The notes beneath the pieces were generated by a model that was given only the letters and a program-made list of their open reading frames with translations, had not been told where the DNA came from and did no database searches. Of a stretch of DNA of 64,000 bases, positions 40,507-51,122 are shown one piece after another. Position 1 is the stretch's first letter; every line of letters starts with the position of its first letter. The stretch lies in contig NZ_JAFLRH010000009.1 of assembly GCF_017310645.1 (NCBI RefSeq), positions 1 through 64,000 on the forward strand, read 5' to 3'. The position numbers and the translations under genes are program-made. Source of the DNA: Paradesulfitobacterium ferrireducens (lineage in GTDB: Bacteria > Bacillota > Desulfitobacteriia > Desulfitobacteriales > Desulfitobacteriaceae).

Positions 40507-41949
40507 ATGCGGGGAATGGCTCTTTATATTGGACTAATCTTTATATTAATTCAACTTATATTAGCGGAAAGTATGATTGTGCTTGAAAACCGGTACCCCG
40601 AGAAAACGCGCCGGTGGCTGACAGTGCTGGGAGCACTGCCGGTAGCCGGTTTTCTTCTTTACCTGATCATGGGTTTCTCTGCGCGCCGGGGCAGGCTTTT
40701 TCCGGATAAGCATCTTCAAGGGGCCAGGCTAAGACAGGCTGCAGACCGGCAAAAGCGCAAGCTTTCTATGAATAAGACGATGCCGGAGGAAGAGCAATAT
40801 GCCCCCAAAAGGCTCACAAGGCTTATTCTGACCAATGCCTCCGCTCCGCTAACTGCCAATAATCAAATCACTGTTCTTACCAATGGGCAGAACAAGTTCC
40901 GGGTACTCAAACAGGAATTAGAGCAAGCTGTTCAGCACATCCACCTGGAATATTACATTTATCGGGATGATGTGATTGGCAGGGAAATTCAGGATATATT
41001 GATTCGAAAACGCCGGCAAGGGGTAGAGGTACGCTTCTTAGTGGATGGGGCGGGCAGCAAGGGTTTGCCGCAATCGTTTTATCAGGACATGGAGCAAGCC
41101 GGGATTGAAACCGATGTCTTTTTCCCTGTCCGCTTTCCTTATTTAGGCAGCAGGCTCAATTACCGTAATCACCGCAAAATTGTGATTATCGACGGAAAAA
41201 CCGCTTTTACAGGCGGGATGAACGTCGGGGATGAATATGTGAACCGTGACCGCAGCCTCGGACTATGGCGGGATACTCATTTAATGATAAAAGGTGAAGC
41301 CGTGGCTATGCTTCAGACGGCCTTTCTTAATGACTGGAGTTTTTGCACCAATCGAAAGGTTCAGGGAGCACAATACTATCCCCAACCCGAGCCGGTTGGG
41401 CATCAACTCACCCAGATTATTGCGGGGGGTCCGGATGCCTATTGGGATTCAGTCAAACAAGCGTTGTTCAAGGGGATGACCGGTGCACATCAGAGAATCC
41501 ACATTACGACTCCATATTTAATCCCGGATGAAAGCATGGTGACCCTGCTGCAAACCATGGCTTTAAGCGGGGTGGAAGTGAAATTATTGGTTCAGGGCAT
41601 CCCTGATCACCGTTTCGTACAGCTGGCATCCCAGTCTTATTTTCAGGAGCTTTTGGAAGCGGGAGTGCAGATTTATACCTATCAAAAGGGGATCCTGCAT
41701 GCCAAAATTGTGACGGTGGATGAAGACATTGCCTTTGTTGGTACAGCCAACTTCGACATCCGCAGCTTTAAGCTGGATCTGGAAGTGACTGCGGCCATTT
41801 ATAACCGCGGGATTGTCCAGCGGCTGGAACAGGACTTTACTCATGATTTGCATGAGTCAGAACGGGTGAAATTGGCTCAATTTAAGGAAAGGGGCTTGGC
41901 ACAAAGAATGATGGAAGCACATGCCAGGCTGATGGCTCCTTTACTTTAA
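40507..41949 (+). CDS. cls: Cardiolipin synthase (PLD superfamily)
   Basis: A 480-residue membrane enzyme that condenses two phosphatidylglycerols into cardiolipin and glycerol. Two N-terminal membrane segments (about 5-25 and 38-56) precede two PLD domains. The HxK motifs are HRKIVIIDG (H222) with TGGMN following and HAKIVTVD (H398) with GTANFD following. Length and layout match ClsA-type enzymes. Start ATG 40507 lacks a strong upstream site (GGAGCAGAGAAATAGACT). YitT is encoded directly downstream on the same strand, possibly in the same transcript. Confidence 0.93.
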   Translation: MRGMALYIGLIFILIQLILAESMIVLENRYPEKTRRWLTVLGALPVAGFLLYLIMGFSARRGRLFPDKHLQGARLRQAADRQKRKLSMNKTMPEEEQYAPKRLTRLILTNASAPLTANNQITVLTNGQNKFRVLKQELEQAVQHIHLEYYIYRDDVIGREIQDILIRKRRQGVEVRFLVDGAGSKGLPQSFYQDMEQAGIETDVFFPVRFPYLGSRLNYRNHRKIVIIDGKTAFTGGMNVGDEYVNRDRSLGLWRDTHLMIKGEAVAMLQTAFLNDWSFCTNRKVQGAQYYPQPEPVGHQLTQIIAGGPDAYWDSVKQALFKGMTGAHQRIHITTPYLIPDESMVTLLQTMALSGVEVKLLVQGIPDHRFVQLASQSYFQELLEAGVQIYTYQKGILHAKIVTVDEDIAFVGTANFDIRSFKLDLEVTAAIYNRGIVQRLEQDFTHDLHESERVKLAQFKERGLAQRMMEAHARLMAPLL

Positions 41950-42016
41950 GTTGGTTTGCATTTTATAATGTTACTGGGAACCTTAAGGGATGTATTTTGG
42001 CAAAGGGGAGAAAAAA

Positions 42017-42868
42017 TTGAAGTCTTGGACAGAAGGACTGCGCTTTCTGGGACGTCTTGCGGGAATTGTCTTTGGAGCGGTAATTTCGGCCTACAGCATC
42101 CAAGCTTTTATCGTCCATGCCGGGCTGGCGGGCGGGGGGATCGGCGGGATCGCACTCCTGCTTTATTACACCCTGCGCTGGCCAATTGGGATCATGACCT
42201 TAATTTTGAACATTCCTCTTTTTGTCCTGGGCTGGCGTGAAGTCAGCAAACGCTTCATTCTCAAGACTTTGGTCGGTTTAGCAACCTTTACCGTGTTTCT
42301 CGATCTTTTTAAAGGAATTAAACCTCTTCCCATAGATGATCTTTTGCTGGCTGCTCTTTACGGCGGAGTGGTCGGCGGAATCGGGGGCGGGATCGTTTTT
42401 CGCTTTGGCGGCAGCCTGGGCGGAACGGATATAGTGGCCAAGGTGATTCAAAGAAAATTCGGGTGGGGTATGGGCACCACATCCCTCTTTTTTAATGTCT
42501 TTATCATCTTAGCGGCCTGGGCGATTCTGGGTCCGAAGACGGTGCTCTATACTCTGGTGTACATGTTTACATACAGCCGGACCATCGATGCGGTGATCAG
42601 CGGCATTCCGGCCAAGTCCGTTATGATTGTGTCCGGGAGAGCGGAAGAAGTAGCTGAGCGCATTTTGCAGGACGTGAAACGCGGAGCCACCTTTCTGCAT
42701 GGACAGGGGGCGTACTCCGACAGGGAGAAAGAAATTATTATGTGTGTGGTCAGCCTGCCTGAAGTGGGACGTCTCAAGCAAGTGGTGCGGGAGGTCGACC
42801 CGGAGGCATTTATGATTGTGCAAAACGCCAGCGAGGTCTTGGGCCGGGGCTTCGTGCCGAATGAATAG
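42017..42868 (+). CDS. YitT-family membrane protein (DUF161/DUF2179)
   Basis: A 283-residue membrane protein. About five to six membrane segments (about 8-160) carry YitT family signatures such as HAGLAGGGIGGIALLLYY and FGGSLGGTDIVAKVIQRKFG, followed by a cytoplasmic DUF2179 domain (about 200-275). The function is unknown. I start it at TTG 42017 because AAAGGGGAG lies just upstream; ATG 41990 would add nine residues and lacks such a site. It lies between cls and addB on the same strand. Confidence 0.88.
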   Translation: MKSWTEGLRFLGRLAGIVFGAVISAYSIQAFIVHAGLAGGGIGGIALLLYYTLRWPIGIMTLILNIPLFVLGWREVSKRFILKTLVGLATFTVFLDLFKGIKPLPIDDLLLAALYGGVVGGIGGGIVFRFGGSLGGTDIVAKVIQRKFGWGMGTTSLFFNVFIILAAWAILGPKTVLYTLVYMFTYSRTIDAVISGIPAKSVMIVSGRAEEVAERILQDVKRGATFLHGQGAYSDREKEIIMCVVSLPEVGRLKQVVREVDPEAFMIVQNASEVLGRGFVPNE

Positions 42869-42882
42869 ATAAGGGGGAAGGA

Positions 42883-45800
42883 TTGGTGGGCTTGCGTTTA
42901 GTTTTGGGCCGGGCCGGCAGCGGCAAAAGCACATTCTGTCTGGAAGAGATTCGGACCGAGCTCCGGGCACACCCTCTGGGAGATCCCCTGATTCTGTTAG
43001 TCCCGGAACAAGCCACCTATCAAATGGAAGTGGCCTTAGCCAAGACTCCGGATCTGGGCGGTATGATGCGGGCTCAGGTTATAAGTTTTAAACGCTTAAG
43101 CTGGAAAGTGCTGTCTGAAACCGGGGGGGTAAATCAAGTGCGCTTGGGGGAAACGGCCAAACGCATGCTTTTAAGCCGTATTCTTCTAGGGCAGAGAGAG
43201 AAACTTCAAACCTTTGCCCGCTCCGCCACCCGCCCGGGCATGGCTGCAAGCCTGGCGGGTGCAATTTCCGAATTTAAGACTTACCGGATCATGATCCAGG
43301 ATCTTACAGGTATAGAGGTAACGGATCCTATCCTGGCTGCCAAATTGAATGACTTGGCTCTGCTTTATGAGGAGTTTGAAAAGGCACTGGCAGGCAAGCG
43401 CGACCCGGATGATGATTTGACCTTGGCAGCGGATCAGCTTAGGTCTGCACTGTTTTTACAGGGGGCAAGAATCTGGATTGACGGGTTCAAGGGCTTTACT
43501 CCCCAGGAATTGAAAATAATTGAGCGGCTTTTAAACCTGGGCACTGAAGTCACCGTAACCTTAACGCTTGATCCTGTACTATTGGAGCAGGAAGTGGAGC
43601 AAGGGGTATTTTATGGTCCCTGGCTGACTTATCAGGCGCTCCGGTCCTTAGCTCAGGGAGATCGTTGGCTGCCGCCAGTGCTCTTAAGGGAAGGGCACCG
43701 GTTTAAGCAGGATCGAATCCTCAATTACTTAGAACAATATTTCTTTCTCTACCCAAGCCAGCCTTACCGGAAAGCTGCGGATGAGCCTGGCTCGCTCCGG
43801 ATTGCGGCGGCTCCGAACCGCCGGGCGGAGGTGGAGGGAATCGCCCGGGAGCTGAGGCGGTTGGCCCGGGTTGAAGGATTGCGCTGGCAGGAGATAGCCG
43901 TACTCAGCCGCGATTTGGCGGATTATGCCGAAATAGTGGAAAATGTTTTCCGACTTTATGAAATTCCGCACTTTCTCGATTATAAACGCCCGGTCATTCA
44001 GCATCCGTTAATTGAACTTTTGCTTTCCGCGCTAGAAACGGCGGCAGCGGATTGGGCCTATGATCCGCTTTTTCGCTGTTTAAAGACGGATTTCTTTCCA
44101 CTGAAGCGCGATCAGGTTGACCGCCTGGAGAATTATTGCTTACAGGCCGGAATTAACGGCGCGGCTTGGCGCTCACACCAGCTTTGGCAGATTCGCCCGC
44201 GGCGTGCGGGTACAGAAGAAGCAGAGGGCTTAGCCCGGGAAGAGCAGGAGTTAAATGCAGGCCGTAAGTTGGTCTATACCTTGCTCGCTCCGTTCGTATC
44301 TGTTCTTTCACCGGATGCGGATGGCAGGCAGCCTACGGTCAGGGAGGTAACGACCACACTCTACCGGCTGCTTGAAAGCTTAAAGGTGCCGGAGCAGCTC
44401 CGGCGTTGGGCCGAGCACATGAAAGACGAAGGAGATTTGGACGGAGCAGGGCTTCAGGAACAACTTTGGCAGGCCGTCGTGGGCTTATTGGATGAGCTGG
44501 TGGCCGGTCTGGGAGATGAGACCCTGAGCTTGGAAGAGTACGGTTATGTCCTGGCATCCGGGCTTGAGAGCCTGCACTTAGGTCTAATTCCGCCGCGCTT
44601 GGATCAGGTGCTGGTCGGTTCTTTGGACCGTTCCCGCAACCCTGAAGTCAGAGTTCTCTTTGTTCTGGGTGCAAATGAAGGGGTATTGCCGGCGCGCGGG
44701 CAGGAAAACGGACTTCTGAATGCTGAGGATCGGGACAAGCTGGAAGAGAATGGCCTGACTTTGGCGTCCGGATCTCAGATCCATGACGAACAGTTTTATA
44801 TTTACACCGCGTTGACCCGGGCGCAGGAGCGCCTGTATTTTAGTTACCCGCTCACAGATGAGGATGGAAAAGCGCTTGTACCTTCCCCGGTAATCAACCG
44901 CCTTAAATCCCTGGTGCCCGGATTGAAGGAGCAGCTGTGGGGTCAGGAGGATGGGCTGGAGGTGGTAAGCCATCCACTGCCTCTTCTTTCCTTATTGGCG
45001 CTGCAGCTTAGAAAGCTGCGTGAAGGAGAAAGCCTCTCTCCTTTATGGCAGGCAGTTCAGCAGGCGTTGGCTATGAACCCCGCAACCGCCAAACAGGCCG
45101 GGTTATTGCTTCAAGGAGCGGCTGCCGCCAACCGGGAACAGAAGCTGGCGCGTCCCCTGGCTCGTCGCCTGTACGGGCACCGGCTTTTAACCAGCGTTTC
45201 CCGCTTGGAGCGTTTCGCCCAATGTCCTTTTTCTCACTATGCCAATTATGGTTTGCGTTTGCGTGAACGGGAAGTGTTTGAACTTTCCCGCCCGGATATG
45301 GGTCAGTTTTTCCATGGCCTCTTGTATCAGTTCGCACAGAAGGTACGGCTTGAGCATTTGGATTGGGGAACAATTACGAAGGACCAGGCGATGGCTATGC
45401 TGGAGGAGCTGACACCGGTGGTGGCCTCAGAGCTTCCGTATAAAATCCTCTCAAGCAGTGCCCGCTACCGTTATCTGACGCACAAGCTGCGGCGGACAGT
45501 GCTGCACGCAGTCAGAGTATTGTCTGAGCATGCCCGGGCCGGGATATTTGTCCCGCTGGAGCTTGAGGTGCAGTTTGGCCCGGACTCTCCTTTGCCGCCG
45601 GTCAATCTGCCTTTGTCTGACGGCGGCAGCCTGGTACTGCGGGGGCAGATCGACCGCATCGATGCGGCGGTGGTTGAGGGAAAGGTATATGTGCGCATTA
45701 TCGATTATAAGTCCCGGGAGTCTGCCTTGTCTTTAAGTGATGTGTTTTATGGTTTGGATTTGCAGTTGTTGGCTTATTTGGATGTTGCTCTTCAGGGAAG

Positions 45801-46362
45801 CGAGCTTTTCCTGGGGAGGATGCCGGAAGCCGAAAGCGAGGAAGCGGTTCCGGCCGGATTTATTTATTTCCCGGTGCTGGAGCCCCGTTTACATGAGAAA
45901 ATTCCGTTATCCGAGGCCGAGTTGGACGTGAAACGGTTAACTTCGGTCAAGGTTGCCGGGTATTTCCTGGCTAATCCCACGGTCTTGCAGGCGATGGATC
46001 AAACCTTGGCCCAGGGGAAATCGGACTTGCTCGGGCTAAAGCTAAATCAGGACGGGAGTTTTCGCAAGCACAGCCAAGTGTTGTCATTGGAGGAATTCCA
46101 AGCTTTAAGGGCCCACCTATACCGCTTATTAAAGCAATATGGGGAACGGATTTTGGATGGAGACATTGCACTGGCTCCCTACCGTCAAGGAAAAAGGAAC
46201 GGGTGCCAATATTGTTCCTATAAACCGGTGTGCCATTTTGACCCGTTCCTGCCGGAGAACCGCTACCGGGTCTTGCCCCAGCTGAATGCGGAGGACGTGA
46301 TCCAGTCTCTGATGGAGCTTGAGCGGATTGAGGCTGAAGGAGGAGAGACCAAGAATGGGTAA
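42883..46362 (+). CDS. addB: ATP-dependent helicase/nuclease subunit B (AddB)
   Basis: AddB pairs with AddA for double-strand-break processing and chi-dependent recombination in Firmicutes. The 1159-residue length is normal. It has an N-terminal P-loop GRAGSGKST (about 8-17), the UvrD-like helicase fold, ALTRAQERLYFSYPLTDED and a C-terminal RecB-type nuclease with RIIDYKSRE. The four Fe-S cysteines expected in AddB correspond to the CPFSHYANYG region plus C-terminal CQYCSYKPVC. It begins at TTG 42883 (GTG three bases on is equally possible) after AGGGGGAAGG. AddA follows with an 8-base overlap. Confidence 0.96.
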   Translation: MVGLRLVLGRAGSGKSTFCLEEIRTELRAHPLGDPLILLVPEQATYQMEVALAKTPDLGGMMRAQVISFKRLSWKVLSETGGVNQVRLGETAKRMLLSRILLGQREKLQTFARSATRPGMAASLAGAISEFKTYRIMIQDLTGIEVTDPILAAKLNDLALLYEEFEKALAGKRDPDDDLTLAADQLRSALFLQGARIWIDGFKGFTPQELKIIERLLNLGTEVTVTLTLDPVLLEQEVEQGVFYGPWLTYQALRSLAQGDRWLPPVLLREGHRFKQDRILNYLEQYFFLYPSQPYRKAADEPGSLRIAAAPNRRAEVEGIARELRRLARVEGLRWQEIAVLSRDLADYAEIVENVFRLYEIPHFLDYKRPVIQHPLIELLLSALETAAADWAYDPLFRCLKTDFFPLKRDQVDRLENYCLQAGINGAAWRSHQLWQIRPRRAGTEEAEGLAREEQELNAGRKLVYTLLAPFVSVLSPDADGRQPTVREVTTTLYRLLESLKVPEQLRRWAEHMKDEGDLDGAGLQEQLWQAVVGLLDELVAGLGDETLSLEEYGYVLASGLESLHLGLIPPRLDQVLVGSLDRSRNPEVRVLFVLGANEGVLPARGQENGLLNAEDRDKLEENGLTLASGSQIHDEQFYIYTALTRAQERLYFSYPLTDEDGKALVPSPVINRLKSLVPGLKEQLWGQEDGLEVVSHPLPLLSLLALQLRKLREGESLSPLWQAVQQALAMNPATAKQAGLLLQGAAAANREQKLARPLARRLYGHRLLTSVSRLERFAQCPFSHYANYGLRLREREVFELSRPDMGQFFHGLLYQFAQKVRLEHLDWGTITKDQAMAMLEELTPVVASELPYKILSSSARYRYLTHKLRRTVLHAVRVLSEHARAGIFVPLELEVQFGPDSPLPPVNLPLSDGGSLVLRGQIDRIDAAVVEGKVYVRIIDYKSRESALSLSDVFYGLDLQLLAYLDVALQGSELFLGRMPEAESEEAVPAGFIYFPVLEPRLHEKIPLSEAELDVKRLTSVKVAGYFLANPTVLQAMDQTLAQGKSDLLGLKLNQDGSFRKHSQVLSLEEFQALRAHLYRLLKQYGERILDGDIALAPYRQGKRNGCQYCSYKPVCHFDPFLPENRYRVLPQLNAEDVIQSLMELERIEAEGGETKNG

Positions 46363-49300
46363 GACGGAGTGGACGGACGAACAGCTCGCGGCTATTGAGC
46401 TGCAAGGGAATTTGCTGGTCGCAGCGGCTGCGGGCTCCGGTAAAACCGCGGTTCTGGTTGAACGCATTCTCCGGCACGTTATGGACGAAGCTCACCCTCT
46501 TGAACTTGACCGTCTTCTAGTTGTCACTTTTACCAAGGCGGCCGCGGCAGAGATGCGGGAGCGAGTTGGAAAGGCCTTGGAAGAGGCTTTGTGGCAGGAA
46601 TCAGATAAGGAGCGGGCTGAACGTCTCTTACGCCAGCTGCATCTTTTGCCGCAGGCAAATATTACGACTTTGCATTCTTTCTGTCTTGAACTGGCGCGCC
46701 GGCATTTCTACCGGCTGGAGCTGGACCCGGCATTTCGAATTGCCGATGAAGCCGAGGCGGAACTCTTGCGCCAAGATGTGATTGAAGATTTATTCGAGGT
46801 CTGGTATGAGCGGGAAGATTCCGGATTTCTCCGCTTAGTGGAGGCATTCGGATCGGACCGGGATGACCGGCCGCTGATGGAGCAAGTGCTTAAACTTTAC
46901 ACCTTTGCTTCCAGTCATGCCCGTCCCCAAGATTGGCTTAAGGCTCTGGCTAAGGCATATCAATGGAATGAGGTGGAAGAGCTGGCCCAAAGTCCGTGGG
47001 GTCAGGCGGTGCGCCAGGGGCTTAAGGACCGGGTCAGCTCGGCCTCTGAGCTGCTGTCCCGGGCAGCTGCGCTGGCCCGCAGGCCGGGCGGGCCTCTGCC
47101 TTACCTGGCGCTGCTCGAAGATGAGCTTGGGATGCTCAAAGGGCTTGAGCGCGTTCTGTTTTCGGGGAGCTGGAGTGCGGTTGAAGAGGCAGTGCAAAGG
47201 GTAGAGTTCGGCCGTTTGCCGGCGGTTCGGACCCAGGCCGGAGCCCAAGATAAAGATGATCCGGTGCTTATGCGGGAGCAAGCCCGGAAGCTGAGAGATG
47301 AGGCAAAGGGAATTATTAAAAAATTAACCGAAGAATTCTTTGCCTGGCCGCTGAGAGAGCAAATTCCCGCCTTGCGCCATACCGGTGAATTGGTGGAAGC
47401 TATGGCCAAGCTGGTTTTAAGGTTTAGTGAGGAATATGCAAACCTGAAGCAAAAGCGCAACCTGGTTGATTTCAATGACCTGGAACATATGGCTTTAACA
47501 CTCTTGGAGCAGGACAATGAGGCCAGCCCGCTGGCTTTAGGGCTGCAGGAACGGTTTGGCGAGGTTTTGGTGGATGAATACCAGGATATCAATGCGGCGC
47601 AGGAGCGCATCTTGCAGCTGATTTCCGGCTTTCCCGGCGGGAGCCTGTTTATGGTGGGAGATGTCAAGCAAAGCATCTACCGCTTCCGCATGGCCGATCC
47701 TAGCCTTTTCTTGGATAAATATAAGCATTGGCCTCACTGGGAGCGGGAACGGAAAAAGAGTGAGGAAGCCGGGCCGGGAAATCTGGTGCTGGATTTAGCA
47801 CGCAATTTCCGCAGCCGCCGGGAAGTGGTGGAAGGCGTGAATTTCCTCTTCCGCCAGCTGATGACCGCAGGTGCAGCCGAGATTGCTTATGATGACAAGG
47901 CAGCATTGCAATACGGGGCTTCCTATGTCAGCAACCGGGAGGGGTTAGTTACAGCGGAGGGCCCGGTGGAAGTGCACCTGATTGACCCTGAAGAATTTGC
48001 ACCCGGCACCCGGGAAGATGAGGCCGGGGAGAGTGCAGAATCAGCAACTTTAGGAGAAAGCGGGCAGGGAACCGAGGGAACCGGGCAGATCTACGCCGGG
48101 GAAGGGATTCAGGAAGAGCTTGAGGCGGCCCGGGTAGAGGCGCGGTTTGTGGGTGAGCGCATCCGCCGGATGGTGGAATATCAGGAGTTTCAAGTGTTTG
48201 ATAAGAAAGTTGGTAATTTCCGCCCGGTCCGCTATGCAGATATCGTTATCCTAATGCGGTCCTATTCTGCAGTCGCTCCGCTTTATGTCGAGGAACTGCA
48301 GCAGCTTCAGGTTCCGATCTTTGCCGATACCAAGACCGGGTATTTTGGGTTCAGTGAAGTGGAAACTGTTCTTTCCTTGCTTAAGGTAATCGATAATCCG
48401 CGCCAAGACATTCCGTTGGCTGCGGTTCTGCGTTCCCCGCTGGTTGGCCTTAATGGGGCTGAGCTAGGCAAGCTGCGCCTGGTTCAACCTCAGGGGGATT
48501 TTTACGATGCCCTGGAAGCGGCTGTGGGAGACCAAAAGGATTTGTCTGAGTACGATAAGGATTTGCCTGAAGAACTTAAAGCTAAGCTTCTGTCTTTTTG
48601 GCAGAACTTGCACCGGTGGCGCACATTTGCCCGCCGCCATTCTTTAGCGGACCTCCTGACTCTTATTTATGAGGAGACAGGATACTTGGCCTATGTGGGC
48701 ACGCTTCCGGGCGGTCCCCAGCGCCAGGCGAACTTGCGCGCGCTCTATGAGCGGGCCTGCCGCTTTGAGAGGACGAATTACCGCGGGCTCTTCCGCTTTC
48801 TTAGGTTTCTGGACAAATTCCGGGAGCAGGGAAAAGATATGGGCAGCGCCCGCGTTCTCGGTGAAAATGAAGATGTGGTGCGCCTGCTGACTGTTCACGC
48901 CAGCAAGGGACTGGAGTTTCCGGTGGTTTTTGTGGTCGGGCTGGGAAGTGCGTTTAACAGGCGTACTTTAAGCGGCAGGCTGCTCATGCATTCATCCTTG
49001 GGAGTGGGTGCCCCCGTAATCGATGTTAATCAGAATGTGGAGTATCCATCATTTATCCAGCAGGGGATTAAACAGGTCTTAACCCAGGAAAGTGTGGCCG
49101 AGGAGATGCGCATTCTGTACGTGGCTTTAACCAGAGCCAAAGAAAGACTCTTGCTCTACGGAAGTGCTAAGAAACTTACAGATAAAAGCGAGAAATGGGA
49201 TGAACTGGCGACCCTGAGTGAAGACGGTTTTTCCGATGCCTACTTGCGTCAGGCCCGCTCTTTTCTTGACTGGATTGTTCCGGCGCTCATGCGCAGTGAG

Positions 49301-50269
49301 CGCGTCCCTTTTGCCCACCAGGCGCGTCTCGAAATTATGGTAAACGAACAAAGCACAAATTTTGAACAAGGGCTAAATCAAGATGCAGGTATTAACCAAG
49401 ATGAAGACCCGAAAGCAAAAGAAGAGCCGGAGTATTGGCTGTCTGAGGTTGAGCGCAGACTAAACTGGGAATACCCCTTTATGGCTGAAGTAAGCCAGAT
49501 TGGCAAGACTAGTGTCAGTGAACTAAAACGGCAGCTTCTATGGTATGAGGATGTGAACACTGGGGTATCACCGTGGATTGGGCAGCCGAGAACGGCTGAT
49601 CTTTTGAATACCGTGCGCCCGCAATTCCTCCAAGCAAGTACCCGGGAGTTAAGCCCGGCAGAAAAAGGCACTGCCCTCCATCTTGTGATGCAGCACCTTC
49701 CTTTGTCTGAGCTTGGGCGTTCCTGGCAGGAGCGCCCGCTCGCACAGCGGGAACAATGGCTGGCACATTTTTTAAGAACATTGGAAGAGCGTCACATCAT
49801 TACCGCTGAGCAGAGAGCGGCCATACCCGGAGCCAGTATACTCGAATTGCTCCAATCCCCGCTGGGGATGCGCCTTCTGGGTGCGGACAAGGTCTTACGG
49901 GAAGCAGCATTTACTTTAAGCCTGAAGCTGCCGGGGCTGCAGCAGCCTGTTTTGGTGCAAGGAGTGATTGATACTCTGATTTTCAGCGAACACGGGGTAG
50001 AAGTGCTGGATTATAAAACAGACCGCCTAAATATGGGTCAAAGTGCTGAGCGGAACCTGGAGAACGACTCTGCTGCAGCTCTGCGGCGGCGCTATTCCAT
50101 ACAGTTAGGAATCTATGCCTTGGCAGCCGAGGATTTGCTCAAACTAAAAGTTGCCCGCTGCACGATTTATGCTCTTGCATTAGGGCTGGAGCTTACGCTG
50201 GAGCCCGAAGAGTTAAAAGATCAGATTAAGGAGCTGGGGATTATATTAGGGAGGAAGCATGCCGGATGA
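46355..50269 (+). CDS. addA: ATP-dependent helicase/nuclease subunit A (AddA)
   Basis: AddA is the SF1A helicase and second nuclease of the AddAB complex. The 1304-residue protein has Walker A AAAGSGKTAVL, the motif II region DEYQDINAAQ, QSIYRFRMADPS (motif III), YVALTRAKERL (motif VI), and a C-terminal RecB-family nuclease with EVLDYKTDRLN. I start it at ATG 46355, where GGAGGAGAG is well placed; the frame remains open 12 codons upstream inside addB. There is an acidic insertion around residues 560-600 (EDEAGESAESATLGESGQGT), which is low-complexity. It overlaps the addB stop by 8 bases and the rfbD start by 4. Confidence 0.96.
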   Translation: MGKTEWTDEQLAAIELQGNLLVAAAAGSGKTAVLVERILRHVMDEAHPLELDRLLVVTFTKAAAAEMRERVGKALEEALWQESDKERAERLLRQLHLLPQANITTLHSFCLELARRHFYRLELDPAFRIADEAEAELLRQDVIEDLFEVWYEREDSGFLRLVEAFGSDRDDRPLMEQVLKLYTFASSHARPQDWLKALAKAYQWNEVEELAQSPWGQAVRQGLKDRVSSASELLSRAAALARRPGGPLPYLALLEDELGMLKGLERVLFSGSWSAVEEAVQRVEFGRLPAVRTQAGAQDKDDPVLMREQARKLRDEAKGIIKKLTEEFFAWPLREQIPALRHTGELVEAMAKLVLRFSEEYANLKQKRNLVDFNDLEHMALTLLEQDNEASPLALGLQERFGEVLVDEYQDINAAQERILQLISGFPGGSLFMVGDVKQSIYRFRMADPSLFLDKYKHWPHWERERKKSEEAGPGNLVLDLARNFRSRREVVEGVNFLFRQLMTAGAAEIAYDDKAALQYGASYVSNREGLVTAEGPVEVHLIDPEEFAPGTREDEAGESAESATLGESGQGTEGTGQIYAGEGIQEELEAARVEARFVGERIRRMVEYQEFQVFDKKVGNFRPVRYADIVILMRSYSAVAPLYVEELQQLQVPIFADTKTGYFGFSEVETVLSLLKVIDNPRQDIPLAAVLRSPLVGLNGAELGKLRLVQPQGDFYDALEAAVGDQKDLSEYDKDLPEELKAKLLSFWQNLHRWRTFARRHSLADLLTLIYEETGYLAYVGTLPGGPQRQANLRALYERACRFERTNYRGLFRFLRFLDKFREQGKDMGSARVLGENEDVVRLLTVHASKGLEFPVVFVVGLGSAFNRRTLSGRLLMHSSLGVGAPVIDVNQNVEYPSFIQQGIKQVLTQESVAEEMRILYVALTRAKERLLLYGSAKKLTDKSEKWDELATLSEDGFSDAYLRQARSFLDWIVPALMRSERVPFAHQARLEIMVNEQSTNFEQGLNQDAGINQDEDPKAKEEPEYWLSEVERRLNWEYPFMAEVSQIGKTSVSELKRQLLWYEDVNTGVSPWIGQPRTADLLNTVRPQFLQASTRELSPAEKGTALHLVMQHLPLSELGRSWQERPLAQREQWLAHFLRTLEERHIITAEQRAAIPGASILELLQSPLGMRLLGADKVLREAAFTLSLKLPGLQQPVLVQGVIDTLIFSEHGVEVLDYKTDRLNMGQSAERNLENDSAAALRRRYSIQLGIYALAAEDLLKLKVARCTIYALALGLELTLEPEELKDQIKELGIILGRKHAG

Positions 50270-51102
50270 AAGTAGTTATTACCGGAGGAAAAGGACAGTT
50301 AGGCCAGGATGTGGCTTTAGTCTTTGCAGCCAGAGGGGATGACGTTTTGGCCTGGGGCCGGGAGGACTTGGATATTACGGATGCCGCTTTGGCCCGAAAT
50401 AAAATAAGGGAAGCTAGGCCTGATCTTATTATTCATGCAGCGGCGTATACCCAGGTGGATGCCTGTGAACAAAATGAAGATTTGGCATATACCCACAATG
50501 CCTTGGGCGCGCGCAATCTGGCCGCGGCCGCTCTCACTTGCGATGCGGCCCTGGTGTATATCAGCACAGATTATGTCTTTGACGGACGTCAGACTAGAAT
50601 GTACCGTGAAGAGGATCCGCCGCACCCGCTCAATGTCTATGGCCGTACCAAACTTGCCGGAGAGCAAATGGTACGGGAAATCCTGCCCAAGCATTATATC
50701 TGCCGGACGTCCTGGCTCTATGGGGAGTACGGGCCAAACTTTGTACGGACGATTCTGCGCCTCGCCTCAGAGCGCAATCCGCTTAAAGTGGTGTCGGACC
50801 AGTTGGGGACTCCAACCTGGACGAAAGACCTGGCTAATCAGATTTATCAGCTAGTGCAAAGTGGGCTTTACGGAACGTATCATACCTCTGGGCAAGGTGA
50901 ATGCTCTTGGTATGAATTTGCGAAGGAAATCATTAGACTGGCCGGGCTGCAAGCCTCAGTGCTCCCCCAGAGCACTGAGGAAGCCGGGCGGGCAGCTGCG
51001 CGCCCCGGGTATTCCGTTCTGGACAATTACCGTTTGCGTCTGAGCGGTCTCGACCAAATGCCCCCGTGGAAGGATAGCTTGCGCCATTTTATGGCGAAGT
51101 AA
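50266..51102 (+). CDS. rfbD: dTDP-4-dehydrorhamnose reductase
   Basis: A 278-residue extended SDR that reduces dTDP-4-keto-L-rhamnose to dTDP-L-rhamnose. The N-terminal GGKGQLGQDV is the RmlD nucleotide-binding motif, then HAAAYTQVDACE and the catalytic segment VYISTDYVFDG with NVYGRTKLAGEQMV (Tyr-X3-Lys). The C-terminus SVLDNYRLRLSGLDQMPPWKDSLRHF is typical. It starts by a four-base overlap with addA. The other rhamnose genes (rmlA, B, C) are not in the window and no other sugar gene is close, so its placement between addA and an rRNA methyltransferase is unusual. Confidence 0.93.
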   Translation: MKVVITGGKGQLGQDVALVFAARGDDVLAWGREDLDITDAALARNKIREARPDLIIHAAAYTQVDACEQNEDLAYTHNALGARNLAAAALTCDAALVYISTDYVFDGRQTRMYREEDPPHPLNVYGRTKLAGEQMVREILPKHYICRTSWLYGEYGPNFVRTILRLASERNPLKVVSDQLGTPTWTKDLANQIYQLVQSGLYGTYHTSGQGECSWYEFAKEIIRLAGLQASVLPQSTEEAGRAAARPGYSVLDNYRLRLSGLDQMPPWKDSLRHFMAK

Positions 51103-51122
51103 GGTAAAAAGGCGGTACGCTT

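Noticed and set aside
46905..48898. Several frames of 70-190 codons on both strands inside addA
   Set aside because: They are shadows in G+C-rich coding DNA; addA matches its family across the whole region.
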